DNA of 64,000 bases from Polynucleobacter sp. HIN11 (GCF_030297675.1 NZ_AP028142.1:558001-622000); one strand, 5' to 3'; positions 18,107-26,673 are shown, numbered from the stretch's first letter. Notes: generated from the sequence alone by a model not told the origin. Numbers and translations are program-made.

Positions 18107-18757
18107 ATGGCAAGAATGAAATTTATCTGCGACGCAGAACGGTGTATTGAATGCAACGGTTGCGTTACGGCTTGTAAGAACGAGAATGAGGTACCTTGGG
18201 GCGTTAATCGCCGACGGGTTGTGACCATTAATGACGGTATCGTTGGTGCCGAGAAATCCATATCGGTCGCCTGTATGCATTGTGCAGACGCGCCATGTAT
18301 GGCTGTTTGCCCAGTGGATTGCTTCTATCGCACCGATGAGGGTGTTGTATTGCATAACAAGGACACCTGCATTGGATGCGGCTATTGCTCGTATGCCTGC
18401 CCATTCGGCGCTCCTCAGTTCCCAAGCTCTGGTGTATTTGGCTTACGCGGAAAGATGGACAAGTGCACCTTCTGTAGCGGTGGTCCTGAGAAGAACGGCA
18501 GCGTGGCTGAGTTTGAGAAATATGGTCGCAATCGTCTAGCTGAAGGTAAGTTGCCTTTATGCGCAGAGCTTTGCTCAACTAAAGCACTGATTGGTGGCGA
18601 TGGCGATGTGATTGCCGATGTATTCCGAACCCGTGTGGTGAAGCGGATGGCTGCTGGCAAGAATGCTGGAGCGGATGTATTTGGTTGGGCAACGGCCTAC
18701 GGCAAACCCAATGCCCCTACACCCGATGCCAAGCCAGCGGCTGGAGGTAAATCATGA
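18107..18757 (+). CDS. fdhB: formate dehydrogenase beta (iron-sulfur) subunit
   Basis: A 216-residue ferredoxin-like subunit that carries electrons from the alpha subunit to the cytochrome b. Cysteine groups begin with CNGCVTACKNENEVPWG and continue with CMHCADAPCMAVCP, CIGCGYCSYACPFGAP and CTFC/CAELC, enough for four [4Fe-4S] clusters. There is no C-terminal membrane anchor, unlike E. coli FdnH (294 residues), so contact with the membrane must come through the gamma subunit. No signal peptide is present; it is probably exported together with alpha on the Tat signal of that partner. Its stop overlaps the next start by four bases. Confidence 0.93.
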   Translation: MARMKFICDAERCIECNGCVTACKNENEVPWGVNRRRVVTINDGIVGAEKSISVACMHCADAPCMAVCPVDCFYRTDEGVVLHNKDTCIGCGYCSYACPFGAPQFPSSGVFGLRGKMDKCTFCSGGPEKNGSVAEFEKYGRNRLAEGKLPLCAELCSTKALIGGDGDVIADVFRTRVVKRMAAGKNAGADVFGWATAYGKPNAPTPDAKPAAGGKS

Positions 18758-18978
18758 AATTCGCAATAACAAGCGCATTGGTTGCTACCGCCTTGCTGGT
18801 TGGCTGTAGCGAGGCAAATGTGGGTACCTCAGCGTCTAAACGACCTGATATCGCACCTTACATGGGTGCTGATAATGGATTCATGGCGAAAGGTTGGAAA
18901 CCAGGCGATCAAGCGAGCTGGAATGCCGAGATTACCAAGCGCAATCAGCTCCAGTCTGAATACAGCAGAATCAAATAA
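18754..18978 (+). CDS. small lipoprotein in the formate dehydrogenase operon
   Basis: A 74-residue protein with a short signal peptide and lipobox LLVGC, so the mature lipoprotein would be about 56 residues beginning at Cys19. The mature part has no recognised domain; it contains a PYMGADNGFMAKGWKPGDQASWNAEI segment split between acidic and basic residues and a helical tail. It starts inside the stop codon of fdhB and ends 27 bases before fdhC. Position suggests an accessory subunit of the periplasmic FDH complex; function is not known to me. Confidence 0.75.
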   Translation: MKFAITSALVATALLVGCSEANVGTSASKRPDIAPYMGADNGFMAKGWKPGDQASWNAEITKRNQLQSEYSRIK

Positions 18979-19005
18979 GAATTAAAACAATTTGGGGATA
19001 AACCA

Positions 19006-20064
19006 ATGAATGTATCGTTTGGCTCTATGCTTCGAACCATCCTTGTCGTTTCAAGCCTTGCAGTTAGTTCTTTAAGTTTTGCTCAGCAAGGAACTGCCCA
19101 ATCACCAACACCTCAGAAGGTTGAGTCGGTCAATATTATGGATGTTGGCCGAGCCTCAAATGCAACTTCTCAAGCTGCAATCGAGGCGGGCAAAAATCAG
19201 CCAGGTAACAATGCGCCCATTTGGAGAGCTGTAAATAGCGAGACGGTGAACTATGTTTCAATTCCGAATAAGGAAGCTGGAGTATTAATTCAAAAGACTG
19301 GCCAAGAATGGCGTTTGATTCGTAATGGAGTGATTACTGTTTACGGGGCTTGGTTGCTGACAATCGCTTTTTGCGGGATTGTTGCCATGTACGTCTTTAA
19401 GGGCACGATTAAATTGCATGAGCCGATGTCTGGACGTAAAATTCAGCGCTTCACTTTGCTAGAGCGCATCACTCATTGGACGATGGCCTTTACCTTTGTT
19501 GCTCTGGCGTTTACCGGCATCATGATCTTGTGGGGTAAGTACTTCTTATTGCCCCTAACAGGACCAGCATTCTACGGAGCCTTCTTACTGGTATGCAAAA
19601 ACGTGCATAACTTTGTGGGTCCCGCATTCACTGTCAGTATCGTAGTGTTCTTTATCCTCTTTGTCCGCAGAAACCTTCCTGAGAAGGGCGATATGGCATG
19701 GGCGCTTGGATTTGGTGGTTTAATCTCAGGCAAGCATATCCCTGCTGGATTTTTTAACTTCGGTGAGAAGTTCTGGTTTTGGGTTGGAATGGTGATTTTA
19801 GGCTCTGCAGTATCCGCATCTGGTTGGGTACTCGATATGATCGTCCCATTTATTCAGATTGAATACTGGCGCGGTACCATGCAGATTGCCAACATCATTC
19901 ATGGTGTAGGAGCGATTTTGATGACCGCGCTTGCTCTAGGGCACATATACATCGGTACGATTGGTATGCAAGGTTCAATCGATGCCATGAAAACAGGATA
20001 TTGCGATGAGACCTGGGCTAAAGAGCATCATGAGCTTTGGTATAAAAAATTAGGAAAGGGGTAA
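19006..20064 (+). CDS. fdhC: formate dehydrogenase gamma subunit, cytochrome b
   Basis: Membrane subunit that anchors FDH and passes electrons to quinone. The 352-residue protein has an N-terminal signal-like helix ending SLSFAQQ, a periplasmic stretch of about 75 residues (YVSIPNKEAGVLIQ is typical), then five hydrophobic helices. Histidines suitable for two haems b lie in LLERITHWTMAFTF, LLVCKNVHNFVGP and ANIIHGVGAILMTALALGHIYIGT. This long form with a signal-like extension is usual in proteobacterial FdoI/FdnI-type subunits outside enterics. It completes the alpha-beta-gamma set, with the small lipoprotein gene interposed. Confidence 0.92.
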   Translation: MNVSFGSMLRTILVVSSLAVSSLSFAQQGTAQSPTPQKVESVNIMDVGRASNATSQAAIEAGKNQPGNNAPIWRAVNSETVNYVSIPNKEAGVLIQKTGQEWRLIRNGVITVYGAWLLTIAFCGIVAMYVFKGTIKLHEPMSGRKIQRFTLLERITHWTMAFTFVALAFTGIMILWGKYFLLPLTGPAFYGAFLLVCKNVHNFVGPAFTVSIVVFFILFVRRNLPEKGDMAWALGFGGLISGKHIPAGFFNFGEKFWFWVGMVILGSAVSASGWVLDMIVPFIQIEYWRGTMQIANIIHGVGAILMTALALGHIYIGTIGMQGSIDAMKTGYCDETWAKEHHELWYKKLGKG

Positions 20065-20069
20065 TTCAC

Positions 20070-20363
20070 ATGAAACGTTTGCTTGTTGGCTCTGTCTGTG
20101 TCATCGGATCAACCGTTGCTCTAGCTGCATTACCACCCCCAACTCCACAGCAAGCTGAGGCAGCTGCTCTTGCTAAAGCAAAAACTGCCTATGCAGGAAC
20201 GGTTGCTAACTATCAGTTGTGCCAGTCGATTAATGCAGTGGCCATGAAATACAAAACGGCAGGCACTCCCAATCCTGCTCCATGTGTCGCGCCACCCCCA
20301 TTTGTACCGCCTCCAACAGCAGCAGTTGCACCTGCGCCTGAAGCGGCTCCTGCCAAAAAATAG
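20070..20363 (+). CDS. small exported Ala/Pro-rich protein at the end of the fdh operon
   Basis: A 97-residue protein with a clear signal peptide (MKRLLVGSVCVIGSTVALAA). The mature part starts with LPPPTPQQ, has a short Ala/Lys-rich helix, two cysteines (in YQLCQSI and APCVAPP) that could form one disulfide, and an unstructured Pro/Ala-rich tail of 30 residues. It follows fdhC by five bases and is itself followed by the operon terminator, so it belongs to the same transcript. I do not recognise the family; a periplasmic accessory factor for FDH is only a guess. Confidence 0.72.
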   Translation: MKRLLVGSVCVIGSTVALAALPPPTPQQAEAAALAKAKTAYAGTVANYQLCQSINAVAMKYKTAGTPNPAPCVAPPPFVPPPTAAVAPAPEAAPAKK

Positions 20364-20382
20364 CCGGATAACTCTCTAAACT

Positions 20383-20410
20383 AATCCCCAAGTATGCTTG
20401 GGGATTTTTT
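20383..20410 (+). terminator. rho-independent terminator of the fdh operon
   Basis: AATCCCCAAG (20383-20392) pairs perfectly with CTTGGGGATT (20397-20406) around a TATG loop, followed by T residues to 20410. It ends the formate dehydrogenase transcript. Its last bases touch the stop codon of the convergent PEBP gene at 20409. Confidence 0.92.
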
Positions 20411-21035
20411 ATTTGACGGCGGGATTGAGTGTGTATCGACCGGTGATCTGTGCGCTCGCCAAAATATGACGCTGTAGGGCTGCCAGTGCGGTTTTGCCAT
20501 CAAAGGTAGAGCCTAAACCAAGTGATGGCGTATCGAGGGCATAGACCGTAAAAATATAGTGGTGCCAAATGCTGTCATTCCATGGGGGGCAAGGGCCATC
20601 GTAACCAAAATAATTGCCCTTCATTTCAGTATCACCTGAGAACCAGGCGGTGTAATCATTAATCCCGTGTAAGGCGCCATGGTGGGTTCCAGGGCCGGGC
20701 TTACCTCGGGGCACCACTTCGGTTGAGTAGTGACCTGCTGGGATCTCGGTAATGGTTTTAGGAATATCGACCATGACCCAGTGAAAGAAATCAATGCGGG
20801 GAAGGGATGCGGGTACCGTTTTACCCTCTTGATTGACGTCATCGGGCTTTGATGGAACGTCTGGATCATGGCAAATCAAAGCAAATGATTGCGTGCCAGC
20901 AGGAATATCCTCCCACCGCAGATGAGGATTGTGATTTGACCCAAGGCAAACATGCCCACGATCATTGGGAATGCAAAACGCATACTGTCCTGGAATCACT
21001 CCACCATCTTGAAAACTTGAACTGGTGAGTCGCAT
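20409..21035 (-). CDS. YbhB/YbcL (PEBP, Raf-kinase-inhibitor-like) protein
   Basis: A 208-residue cytoplasmic protein of the phosphatidylethanolamine-binding family. Family-specific blocks are HLRWEDIPAGTQSFALICHDPDVPSK, FFHWVMVDIPKTITEIPAG, HGINDYTAWF and YFGYDGPCPPWND followed by HHYIFTVYALD; the D-P-D and H residues of the anion-binding pocket are kept. Bacterial members have no firmly established role. It is convergent with the fdh operon and lies 27 bases after the stop-proximal end of nothing else on its strand except the ABC transporter, whose ATPase gene ends 28 bases upstream. Confidence 0.88.
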   Translation of the reverse strand: MRLTSSSFQDGGVIPGQYAFCIPNDRGHVCLGSNHNPHLRWEDIPAGTQSFALICHDPDVPSKPDDVNQEGKTVPASLPRIDFFHWVMVDIPKTITEIPAGHYSTEVVPRGKPGPGTHHGALHGINDYTAWFSGDTEMKGNYFGYDGPCPPWNDSIWHHYIFTVYALDTPSLGLGSTFDGKTALAALQRHILASAQITGRYTLNPAVK

Positions 21036-21062
21036 AGGGTCTCCTAATATTGAATAATTGAC

Positions 21063-21752
21063 TTATTGTGCAATAAATTCGCGAGCAAGAAACTGGGAAC
21101 CCTCTTTGGTCTGAGGGTTTTTAAAGAAGGCATCGGGATGGGTAATTTCTAGGATTTTGCCGTCTTGCATGAAGACGAGATTGGATGCTAGGCGCTTCAC
21201 CTGGGCCATATTATGAGATGCCAATAAAACCGCCTTTCCATCATTGGCCAACTTAGTAATCATCTGTTCTACATCATCACTGGCATTGGGATCAAGATTG
21301 GCGGTGGGCTCATCGAGAAGGACTAATTTGGGGTTTTGTAAGCGAGCTTGGGCAAAGCAAAGTTTTTGACGCTCCCCGGCGGAGAGGCCTTGGGCAGGAT
21401 TATTGGCTAAATGAGCAATTCCAATGGATTGCAAGGCCTCATCGATTGCTTGATCGCTAATACTTCGATGGGTATCTCTTAATAGAGTGAGATGCTCTCG
21501 AACGGTAGCTTTGAGCATGGGGGTGTAATGAAACACCAGTGCGCTTTCTTCCGGCGTGAAGGGACGTTGGCATTGACCCTTTGATGGCTCAATTAGGCCA
21601 TGGATTAAGCGTAATAAGGTTGTTTTCCCAGCGCCATTGGGACCAATTAGAGCAGTAACACCTATTAGGGGAATTTCAACATCGCCTGATTGCAAAATGG
21701 TACGCCCATCACGGATGACCTCAACGTTGCGCAGGCTAAGCAATTTATCCAT
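21063..21752 (-). CDS. tupC: tungstate-type ABC transporter ATP-binding protein
   Basis: A 229-residue ABC ATPase. Walker A is LIGPNGAGKTTLLRLI, the signature is GLSAGERQKLCFAQARL, Walker B is LVLLDEPTANLDP, and the switch His is in LLASHNM. The ATG at 21752 fits best: it overlaps the permease stop by eight bases, whereas the longer frame would overlap by 38. The permease partner resembles TupB, so tungstate (or molybdate) is the likely substrate, which suits a neighbour that needs a molybdopterin metal. The C-terminal TOBE/regulatory domain of ModC is absent, which also favours TupC. Confidence 0.78.
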   Translation of the reverse strand: MDKLLSLRNVEVIRDGRTILQSGDVEIPLIGVTALIGPNGAGKTTLLRLIHGLIEPSKGQCQRPFTPEESALVFHYTPMLKATVREHLTLLRDTHRSISDQAIDEALQSIGIAHLANNPAQGLSAGERQKLCFAQARLQNPKLVLLDEPTANLDPNASDDVEQMITKLANDGKAVLLASHNMAQVKRLASNLVFMQDGKILEITHPDAFFKNPQTKEGSQFLAREFIAQ

Positions 21753-22440
21753 AGCGCCGCTCCGCAATTTGTCGAACCACAAATATGAATATATTTGCCA
21801 CTATCACAATGCCGAGAAGGACAATTCCTAAAGATAAGGCAAACGCAAGATCACCCTTGCTGGTCTCAAGCGCAATCGCGGTGGTCATGGTGCGCGTTAC
21901 TCGATCAATATTGCCGCCCACAATCATTACTGCTCCGACTTCTGAGATCGCCCGGGCAAAACCAGCCAGAATTGCGATCGTGAGTGAGAAACGACAATCC
22001 CAAATGAGCCACTTAAGTCGTGCAAAGTAGGGTAGACGCAGGGCCATGAAGGTATCGCGATGGATCTTCCAGGAATCTTCTAGTAATTGGCGGCTAAGTG
22101 CGGCAATTAAAGGGGTGGTGATAAAAAACTGAGCCACGATCATTCCCTTGACCGTAAATAACCAGCCCCATTCGCCGAAAGGACCGCTTCTTGACAGAAT
22201 CAAGTACACCAAGACACCCACAATCACCGTTGGAATGCCCATCATGCTATTGAGAATCACAATCGCCACGCGTTTACCTACAAACTCCTCAGTGGCCAGC
22301 CAGGCCCCCAGAGGCAGACCAACCAAGGTTCCCAATATCAGGGCCGTGATACTCACCTGTAAAGAGGTGATGACAATGCGCACAATTGCCGCATCGAGAT
22401 GGGCTAGCAGTGTAAAGGCATCAAGAAAGGTGGAGCTCAT
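21745..22440 (-). CDS. tupB: tungstate-type ABC transporter permease
   Basis: A 231-residue inner-membrane permease with five to six helices. The cytoplasmic EAA-like loop reads HRDTFMALRLPYFARLKWLIWD, and the segment GFARAISEVGAVMIVGGNI is characteristic of TupB/WtpB/ModB permeases of the molybdate/tungstate group. It forms a two-gene unit with the ATPase. The matching periplasmic binding protein (tupA) would be expected just upstream on the same strand, but a divergent LOG gene begins there at 22518, so it is missing locally. Confidence 0.8.
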   Translation of the reverse strand: MSSTFLDAFTLLAHLDAAIVRIVITSLQVSITALILGTLVGLPLGAWLATEEFVGKRVAIVILNSMMGIPTVIVGVLVYLILSRSGPFGEWGWLFTVKGMIVAQFFITTPLIAALSRQLLEDSWKIHRDTFMALRLPYFARLKWLIWDCRFSLTIAILAGFARAISEVGAVMIVGGNIDRVTRTMTTAIALETSKGDLAFALSLGIVLLGIVIVANIFIFVVRQIAERRYG

Positions 22441-22517
22441 CAGTAAGAATTTACGTTAAGAGGATCATTGGATTCTAACAATCAATGCTCCCCAAGTCTC
22501 GGTGGCACAATGATGTA

Positions 22518-23066
22518 ATGTCAATTACTGTTTGTGTATTTTGCGGATCACGCCCTGGCTCTAATCCTGGCTGGTCGACTGCTAGCAGCCAATTGGGCTC
22601 TGAAATTGCTAAGCATGGCTGGCGACTTGTCTTTGGGGGTGGCGGGGGAGGCCTAATGGGCGAGCTCGCCCGAGGTGCTTTGGCATCCCATGGCAATGTA
22701 ATTGGCATTATCCCCAGTTTTTTGACTGAGGCAGAGGCTGTGATTGAAAATTTGGCGGAGCTTTACGTCGTAGAAAGTATGGTTGCCCGCAAAGAGATGA
22801 TGATTGAGCTCTCCGATGTATTTGTGGTTCTACCAGGCGGTATTGGTACGATCGAGGAATTGTTTGAGGTGTGGACTGGTAATCATGTCAAGGCGTATAG
22901 CAAGCCAATCCTGATTGTGAACCTAAATGGTTTTTATGACTTGTTGCTTCAATTTACTCAACAACAGTTTGATGATGGCTTTTTAATCGAGCGTCATTTC
23001 AGCTACATCAAGGTTGTAAATACAATCCCTGAGGCAATTGCATTTCTCCAATTGAAAGCGCAGTAA
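22518..23066 (+). CDS. LOG-family (lysine decarboxylase-like) nucleoside 5'-monophosphate phosphoribohydrolase
   Basis: A 182-residue Rossmann-fold protein. The start VCVFCGSRPGSNPGW, the GGGGGGLMGELARGAL loop and the catalytic PGGIGTIEELFEVWT motif identify the LOG family, which cleaves cytokinin-type or ordinary nucleoside monophosphates to base and ribose 5-phosphate. The ATG at 22518 was preferred to an in-frame start at 22485 because homology starts at the second residue. The gene is divergent from tupB with about 77 bases between starts, and is followed closely by the Bfd-like gene. Confidence 0.85.
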   Translation: MSITVCVFCGSRPGSNPGWSTASSQLGSEIAKHGWRLVFGGGGGGLMGELARGALASHGNVIGIIPSFLTEAEAVIENLAELYVVESMVARKEMMIELSDVFVVLPGGIGTIEELFEVWTGNHVKAYSKPILIVNLNGFYDLLLQFTQQQFDDGFLIERHFSYIKVVNTIPEAIAFLQLKAQ

Positions 23067-23075
23067 TTCGGTATC

Positions 23076-23279
23076 ATGAATGCCATGGCGGATGTCATTT
23101 GTTTATGCAACCAAATTTGGGACGAGGATTTGCGAGAGTACTTGGCAACTCATGAAATTAACTCCATCGAGGAGTTGCGCCAAGAGGCATCAATTTGTAA
23201 TAAGTGCATGCAATGCGAAGAGCTCGTTCAAACTGAAATTTATCATGCGCGCATTCGACGCCAGCAACATTCATCCTAG
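23076..23279 (+). CDS. bacterioferritin-associated ferredoxin-like (2Fe-2S) protein
   Basis: A 67-residue protein with the BFD-type cysteine pattern: C-x-C in VICLCNQ and C-x2-C in ICNKCMQCEE, which together bind one [2Fe-2S] cluster. Second ATG (MADVICLCN) at 23085 may be the true start. Bfd proteins reduce bacterioferritin iron or act as small electron carriers; no bacterioferritin gene is in view. The 3' end overlaps the start of the endonuclease-family gene by about 35 bases in another frame, an unusually long overlap. Confidence 0.75.
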   Translation: MNAMADVICLCNQIWDEDLREYLATHEINSIEELRQEASICNKCMQCEELVQTEIYHARIRRQQHSS

Positions 23280-24024
23280 TGCAATCCAACCTGCCCCTGG
23301 CTTGCGGGTAGTCACGATTAATATGCATAAAGGGATGTCACCATTAAAAATTGACTCGACCGTTTATCGCTTGCGACAGCGTTTAAGATCACAGCATCCA
23401 GATTTAATCTTTATTCAAGAACTACAACAAGAGAATATTCGTCGACAGAAGCGTATATCCACCTGGCCGAAACAGGAGATCACCCATTTTCTGGCTGATG
23501 GATTTTATGCGGATTGGCATTATGGAAAAAATGCCGAATATCGACATGGTCATCATGGCAATGCCATTCTTTCCAAGTTTCCATTGCACAAAGGAAATAA
23601 TTACGATATCTCAGCCTACCGGTTTGAACGTCGCGGTCTCTTGCATTCCACCATTCAATTAGCAGAGGGTCCGCCCATTCATTGTTTTTGTGTACACCTT
23701 GCCTTATTGCAACGTGGACGCGAGCGTCAAGTGGATGCGATCTTGCAGCAAATCGAGGTTCTATCAAAGCACGAGCCTAGCATCATTGCTGGTGACTTTA
23801 ATGACTGGCGTAATTCTGCAAGTGAGCCGATGAGTGAGGCTGGCTTTGTGGATGCGTTTGAGAGTTTGTATGGTGCCCCTGCTAAAACCTTCCCAAGTGC
23901 GAAGCCGATGTTAGCGATGGATCGTATCTACGTACGCGGCCTAAAGATTCAGAAGGCACAGGTATTAACCGAATGGTCAAAATTATCGGATCATTTGGCT
24001 GTATATGCGGAGTTAAGTCACTAA
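23245..24024 (+). CDS. endonuclease/exonuclease/phosphatase-family protein
   Basis: A 259-residue protein of the DNase I-like superfamily. Conserved residues are visible in TINMHKGMSP (Asn), FIQELQQEN (metal-binding Glu), FCVHLALL (His), IAGDFNDWRN (Asp, Asn) and the final SDHLAVYAEL (Asp-His). The longer frame from 23080 encodes unrelated residues in its first 55 codons because it reads the Bfd gene out of frame, so the ATG at 23245 is chosen. It is followed one base later by cardiolipin synthase; this pair is common in Burkholderiales, hinting at a role in phospholipid or envelope metabolism instead of DNA repair. Confidence 0.85.
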   Translation: MRAFDASNIHPSAIQPAPGLRVVTINMHKGMSPLKIDSTVYRLRQRLRSQHPDLIFIQELQQENIRRQKRISTWPKQEITHFLADGFYADWHYGKNAEYRHGHHGNAILSKFPLHKGNNYDISAYRFERRGLLHSTIQLAEGPPIHCFCVHLALLQRGRERQVDAILQQIEVLSKHEPSIIAGDFNDWRNSASEPMSEAGFVDAFESLYGAPAKTFPSAKPMLAMDRIYVRGLKIQKAQVLTEWSKLSDHLAVYAELSH

Positions 24025-24025
24025 T

Positions 24026-25495
24026 ATGATGCACCTCTTCACCGGCACCATTTTTGGCTATCACGTCCCATGGTTTGTGATCCTGCACGTTGTGATTGCA
24101 ATCTTATTTTTCCTGCGGATTATCTGGGTTCGCCGCCCGGTGGGTGTGGCAGTCTCTTGGCTACTGATTATTGTTTCCTTCCCAATCATCGGCCTGATTC
24201 TATATTTGACAATTGGTGAGCGGCCCGTTGGCCGAACACTCACAAGCAAGATCATTCGTATGGAAAAGGAGTACGCCAAAATTAGTAAGGCAATGCGCCT
24301 ATTGCATGAGCCCGATCGCGCTCTTTTGCATCCGGATGCGCATGCGATCAGCTTACTTGCGCAGGCTAAGAACGGCACGCCAGTAGCAGCTGGTAACCAG
24401 ATCGAACTGTTTACCAACTCGCTGGAGATCCTGCAGCACTTTATCGATGAGATCAATCGCGCCCAACAATCAATCCACATGGAGTTTTACATTTGGTCAT
24501 TAGGTGGTGATGCTGACCGAGTGGGGGAGGCCCTGATTGCTGCATCCAAGCGCGGAGTGAAGTGCCGTGTTTTGCTTGATTCATTAGGAAGTTCTAGCTG
24601 GTTTAAATCAGCTTGGCCTAAGCATTTTGCAAAAGCCAAGATTGAGGTGACCGAAGCTTTACCGATTCAGTTTGGTCGTTTTCAGTTTCGGCGCGCTGAT
24701 CTGCGCTTGCATCGTAAGATATTCATCATTGATGGTGAGACAGCATGGACTGGCAGCATGAATTTAGTTGATCCCCGAACCTTTAAGCAGGACTCTGGGG
24801 TTGGGGAGTGGGTCGATGCCATGGTTCGTATTCAGGGGCCGGTTGTTTCTCAGTTTGAGCTCACCTTTTCATACGATTGGAGCGTTGATAACCCAAGGGT
24901 GATGCACTTTAGCGATCGCGACGGTCTCAATAAAAAGCCTGCTGGTAAGGCTTTAGCTCAGGAGTTTTCATCGGGACCAGTCTATCGAGACGATATCCTG
25001 TATCAAGTTTTGCTATCTGCCGTATTAGACGCACGTCAAGAGCTGGTGATCACTACCCCATACTTTGTGCCGGATGAGGGTCTAGTACAAGCATTAATGG
25101 CTGCTGTTCACCGTGGAGTGAAAGTTAAGCTAATCGTGCCGCGCTTAAATGATTCAACCTTGGTTGCCTGGAGTAGTCGGAGTTTTTATAGCACCCTACT
25201 CGGTGCGGGTGTCGAGATCGCCGAGTTTAAGGGAGGCTTATTACACACGAAGAGCCTATTAATTGATGAACGGATTGCTATTTTTGGATCGGTGAACTTT
25301 GATCAGCGCAGCTTACGCCTTAATTTCGAGATCAGCCTCATTGTGTATGACCAAACCTTCTGCGCTCAACTCAAAGAGTTAACCAACAGTTATCTAAAGC
25401 GCTCACAGATCATTACTCGGATCGGCTGGGAGCGACGCCCACGGTGGCGAAGACTGCTAGAGAACACAGCACACCTGGCCTCACCATTGCTTTAA
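24026..25495 (+). CDS. cls: cardiolipin synthase (phospholipase D family)
   Basis: Condenses phosphatidylglycerol into cardiolipin at the inner membrane. The 489-residue protein has two N-terminal transmembrane helices (about residues 10-65), then two PLD domains. The HKD motifs are LHRKIFIIDGETAWTGSMN near residue 230 and LHTKSLLIDERIAIFGSVN near residue 410; both have the full H-x-K-x4-D. Length agrees with ClsA (486 in E. coli). The start is one base after the stop of the endonuclease-family gene. It is convergent with the CoA-transferase gene, with stop codons overlapping by four bases. Confidence 0.93.
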   Translation: MMHLFTGTIFGYHVPWFVILHVVIAILFFLRIIWVRRPVGVAVSWLLIIVSFPIIGLILYLTIGERPVGRTLTSKIIRMEKEYAKISKAMRLLHEPDRALLHPDAHAISLLAQAKNGTPVAAGNQIELFTNSLEILQHFIDEINRAQQSIHMEFYIWSLGGDADRVGEALIAASKRGVKCRVLLDSLGSSSWFKSAWPKHFAKAKIEVTEALPIQFGRFQFRRADLRLHRKIFIIDGETAWTGSMNLVDPRTFKQDSGVGEWVDAMVRIQGPVVSQFELTFSYDWSVDNPRVMHFSDRDGLNKKPAGKALAQEFSSGPVYRDDILYQVLLSAVLDARQELVITTPYFVPDEGLVQALMAAVHRGVKVKLIVPRLNDSTLVAWSSRSFYSTLLGAGVEIAEFKGGLLHTKSLLIDERIAIFGSVNFDQRSLRLNFEISLIVYDQTFCAQLKELTNSYLKRSQIITRIGWERRPRWRRLLENTAHLASPLL

Positions 25496-26673
25496 ATCGC
25501 TCCAGATTTTTTTAGCTGCTGGATCGATTCCTCAGGGCGCCCTAGTTCTTTTAGGATTGCCTCGGTATGTTCACCAACCGCCGGTATTTTGTCCATGCGA
25601 TATTCATAAGCAGTATTGATGCCTGGGGGTAATAGGGCGGGTATTGGACCATTGGGGGACTCCACCGACTGCCAACGTCCGCGTGCATGCAATTGTGGAT
25701 GATCCCAAAACTGATGCATATCATTTAGAGAGGCATTGGCAATCTGAGCCTCCTCGAGTTTGGCCAAAACCTGTTCGCTGGTCATTGCAGAGAAGATCTT
25801 CAAGATAATCGCATTGAGTTCCATACGGTTCTCATTGCGTTTGAAGTTCTTGTCAAAACGTGGATCAGTCGCCAGTTCGGGTTGCAAGAGTACTTTCTCG
25901 CAAAATAAAGCCCACTCCCGCTCATTTTGAAGACCTAACATAATCGTTTTGCCATCGCCAGCCAAATAAGGACCGTAGGGAAAGATCGTAGCGTGGGAGG
26001 CACCAGTGCGCGGTGGAGGAGCGGCGCCATCCATGCTGTAATACATTGGGTAGCCCATCCACTCTCCAAGCGCTTCTAGCATGGAAACGTCGATCACTGA
26101 TCCTTTGCCCGTCTTTTGTCGCTGGAGTAGCGCTGCCAAAATATTGGTATAGGTATACATACCTGCCGCAATATCTGCAATCGAAATACCAACCTTGCTA
26201 GGAGTATCAGGTGTGCCCGTAATGGATAAGAGTCCCGCTTCACTCTGAATCAATAGGTCATAGGCTTTTTTATCCCGATACGGCCCATTCTCACCATAGC
26301 CCGAGAGATTGCAATAAATTAATTTAGGATTGTTTGCTTGGAGTGCTTGTGCGGTGAGGCCCATCCGGGCCGCTGCGCCCGGTGCGAGGTTTTGGACAAA
26401 CACATCGGCGGTCTCTAGTAATTGATGCAGGATAGCAAGCGCAGAGTCCTGTTTGAGATCAAGGGTCAAACTTTCTTTGGAGCGATTCACCCATGTGAAA
26501 TGGGAGGACATCCCTTTGGCGCGTTGATCGTAGTTACGAGCAAAGTCACCTGCGCCGGGACGTTCAATCTTGATGACGCGCGCACCAAGATCGGCTAATT
26601 GACGCGTAGCAAAAGGTGCCGCAATGACGTGCTCGAGCGCAACGACCGTAATTCCGTCTAGGGGCCGCATCAC
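25492..26673 (-). CDS. CaiB/BaiF family CoA-transferase
   Basis: Class III CoA-transferase, 393 residues. The N-terminal block GITVVALEHVIAAPFATRQLADLGARVIKIERPGAGDFAR and the VFVQNLAPGAAARMGL segment are family signatures. The catalytic Asp is D167 in VGISIADIAAGM. Its start touches the stop of the acyl-CoA dehydrogenase gene (shared base 26673), so the two form an operon: a carboxylate is probably activated by CoA transfer and then oxidised. Substrate cannot be told from sequence; similar pairs handle succinyl-CoA-dependent activation of branched or aromatic acids. Confidence 0.88.
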   Translation of the reverse strand: MMRPLDGITVVALEHVIAAPFATRQLADLGARVIKIERPGAGDFARNYDQRAKGMSSHFTWVNRSKESLTLDLKQDSALAILHQLLETADVFVQNLAPGAAARMGLTAQALQANNPKLIYCNLSGYGENGPYRDKKAYDLLIQSEAGLLSITGTPDTPSKVGISIADIAAGMYTYTNILAALLQRQKTGKGSVIDVSMLEALGEWMGYPMYYSMDGAAPPPRTGASHATIFPYGPYLAGDGKTIMLGLQNEREWALFCEKVLLQPELATDPRFDKNFKRNENRMELNAIILKIFSAMTSEQVLAKLEEAQIANASLNDMHQFWDHPQLHARGRWQSVESPNGPIPALLPPGINTAYEYRMDKIPAVGEHTEAILKELGRPEESIQQLKKSGAI

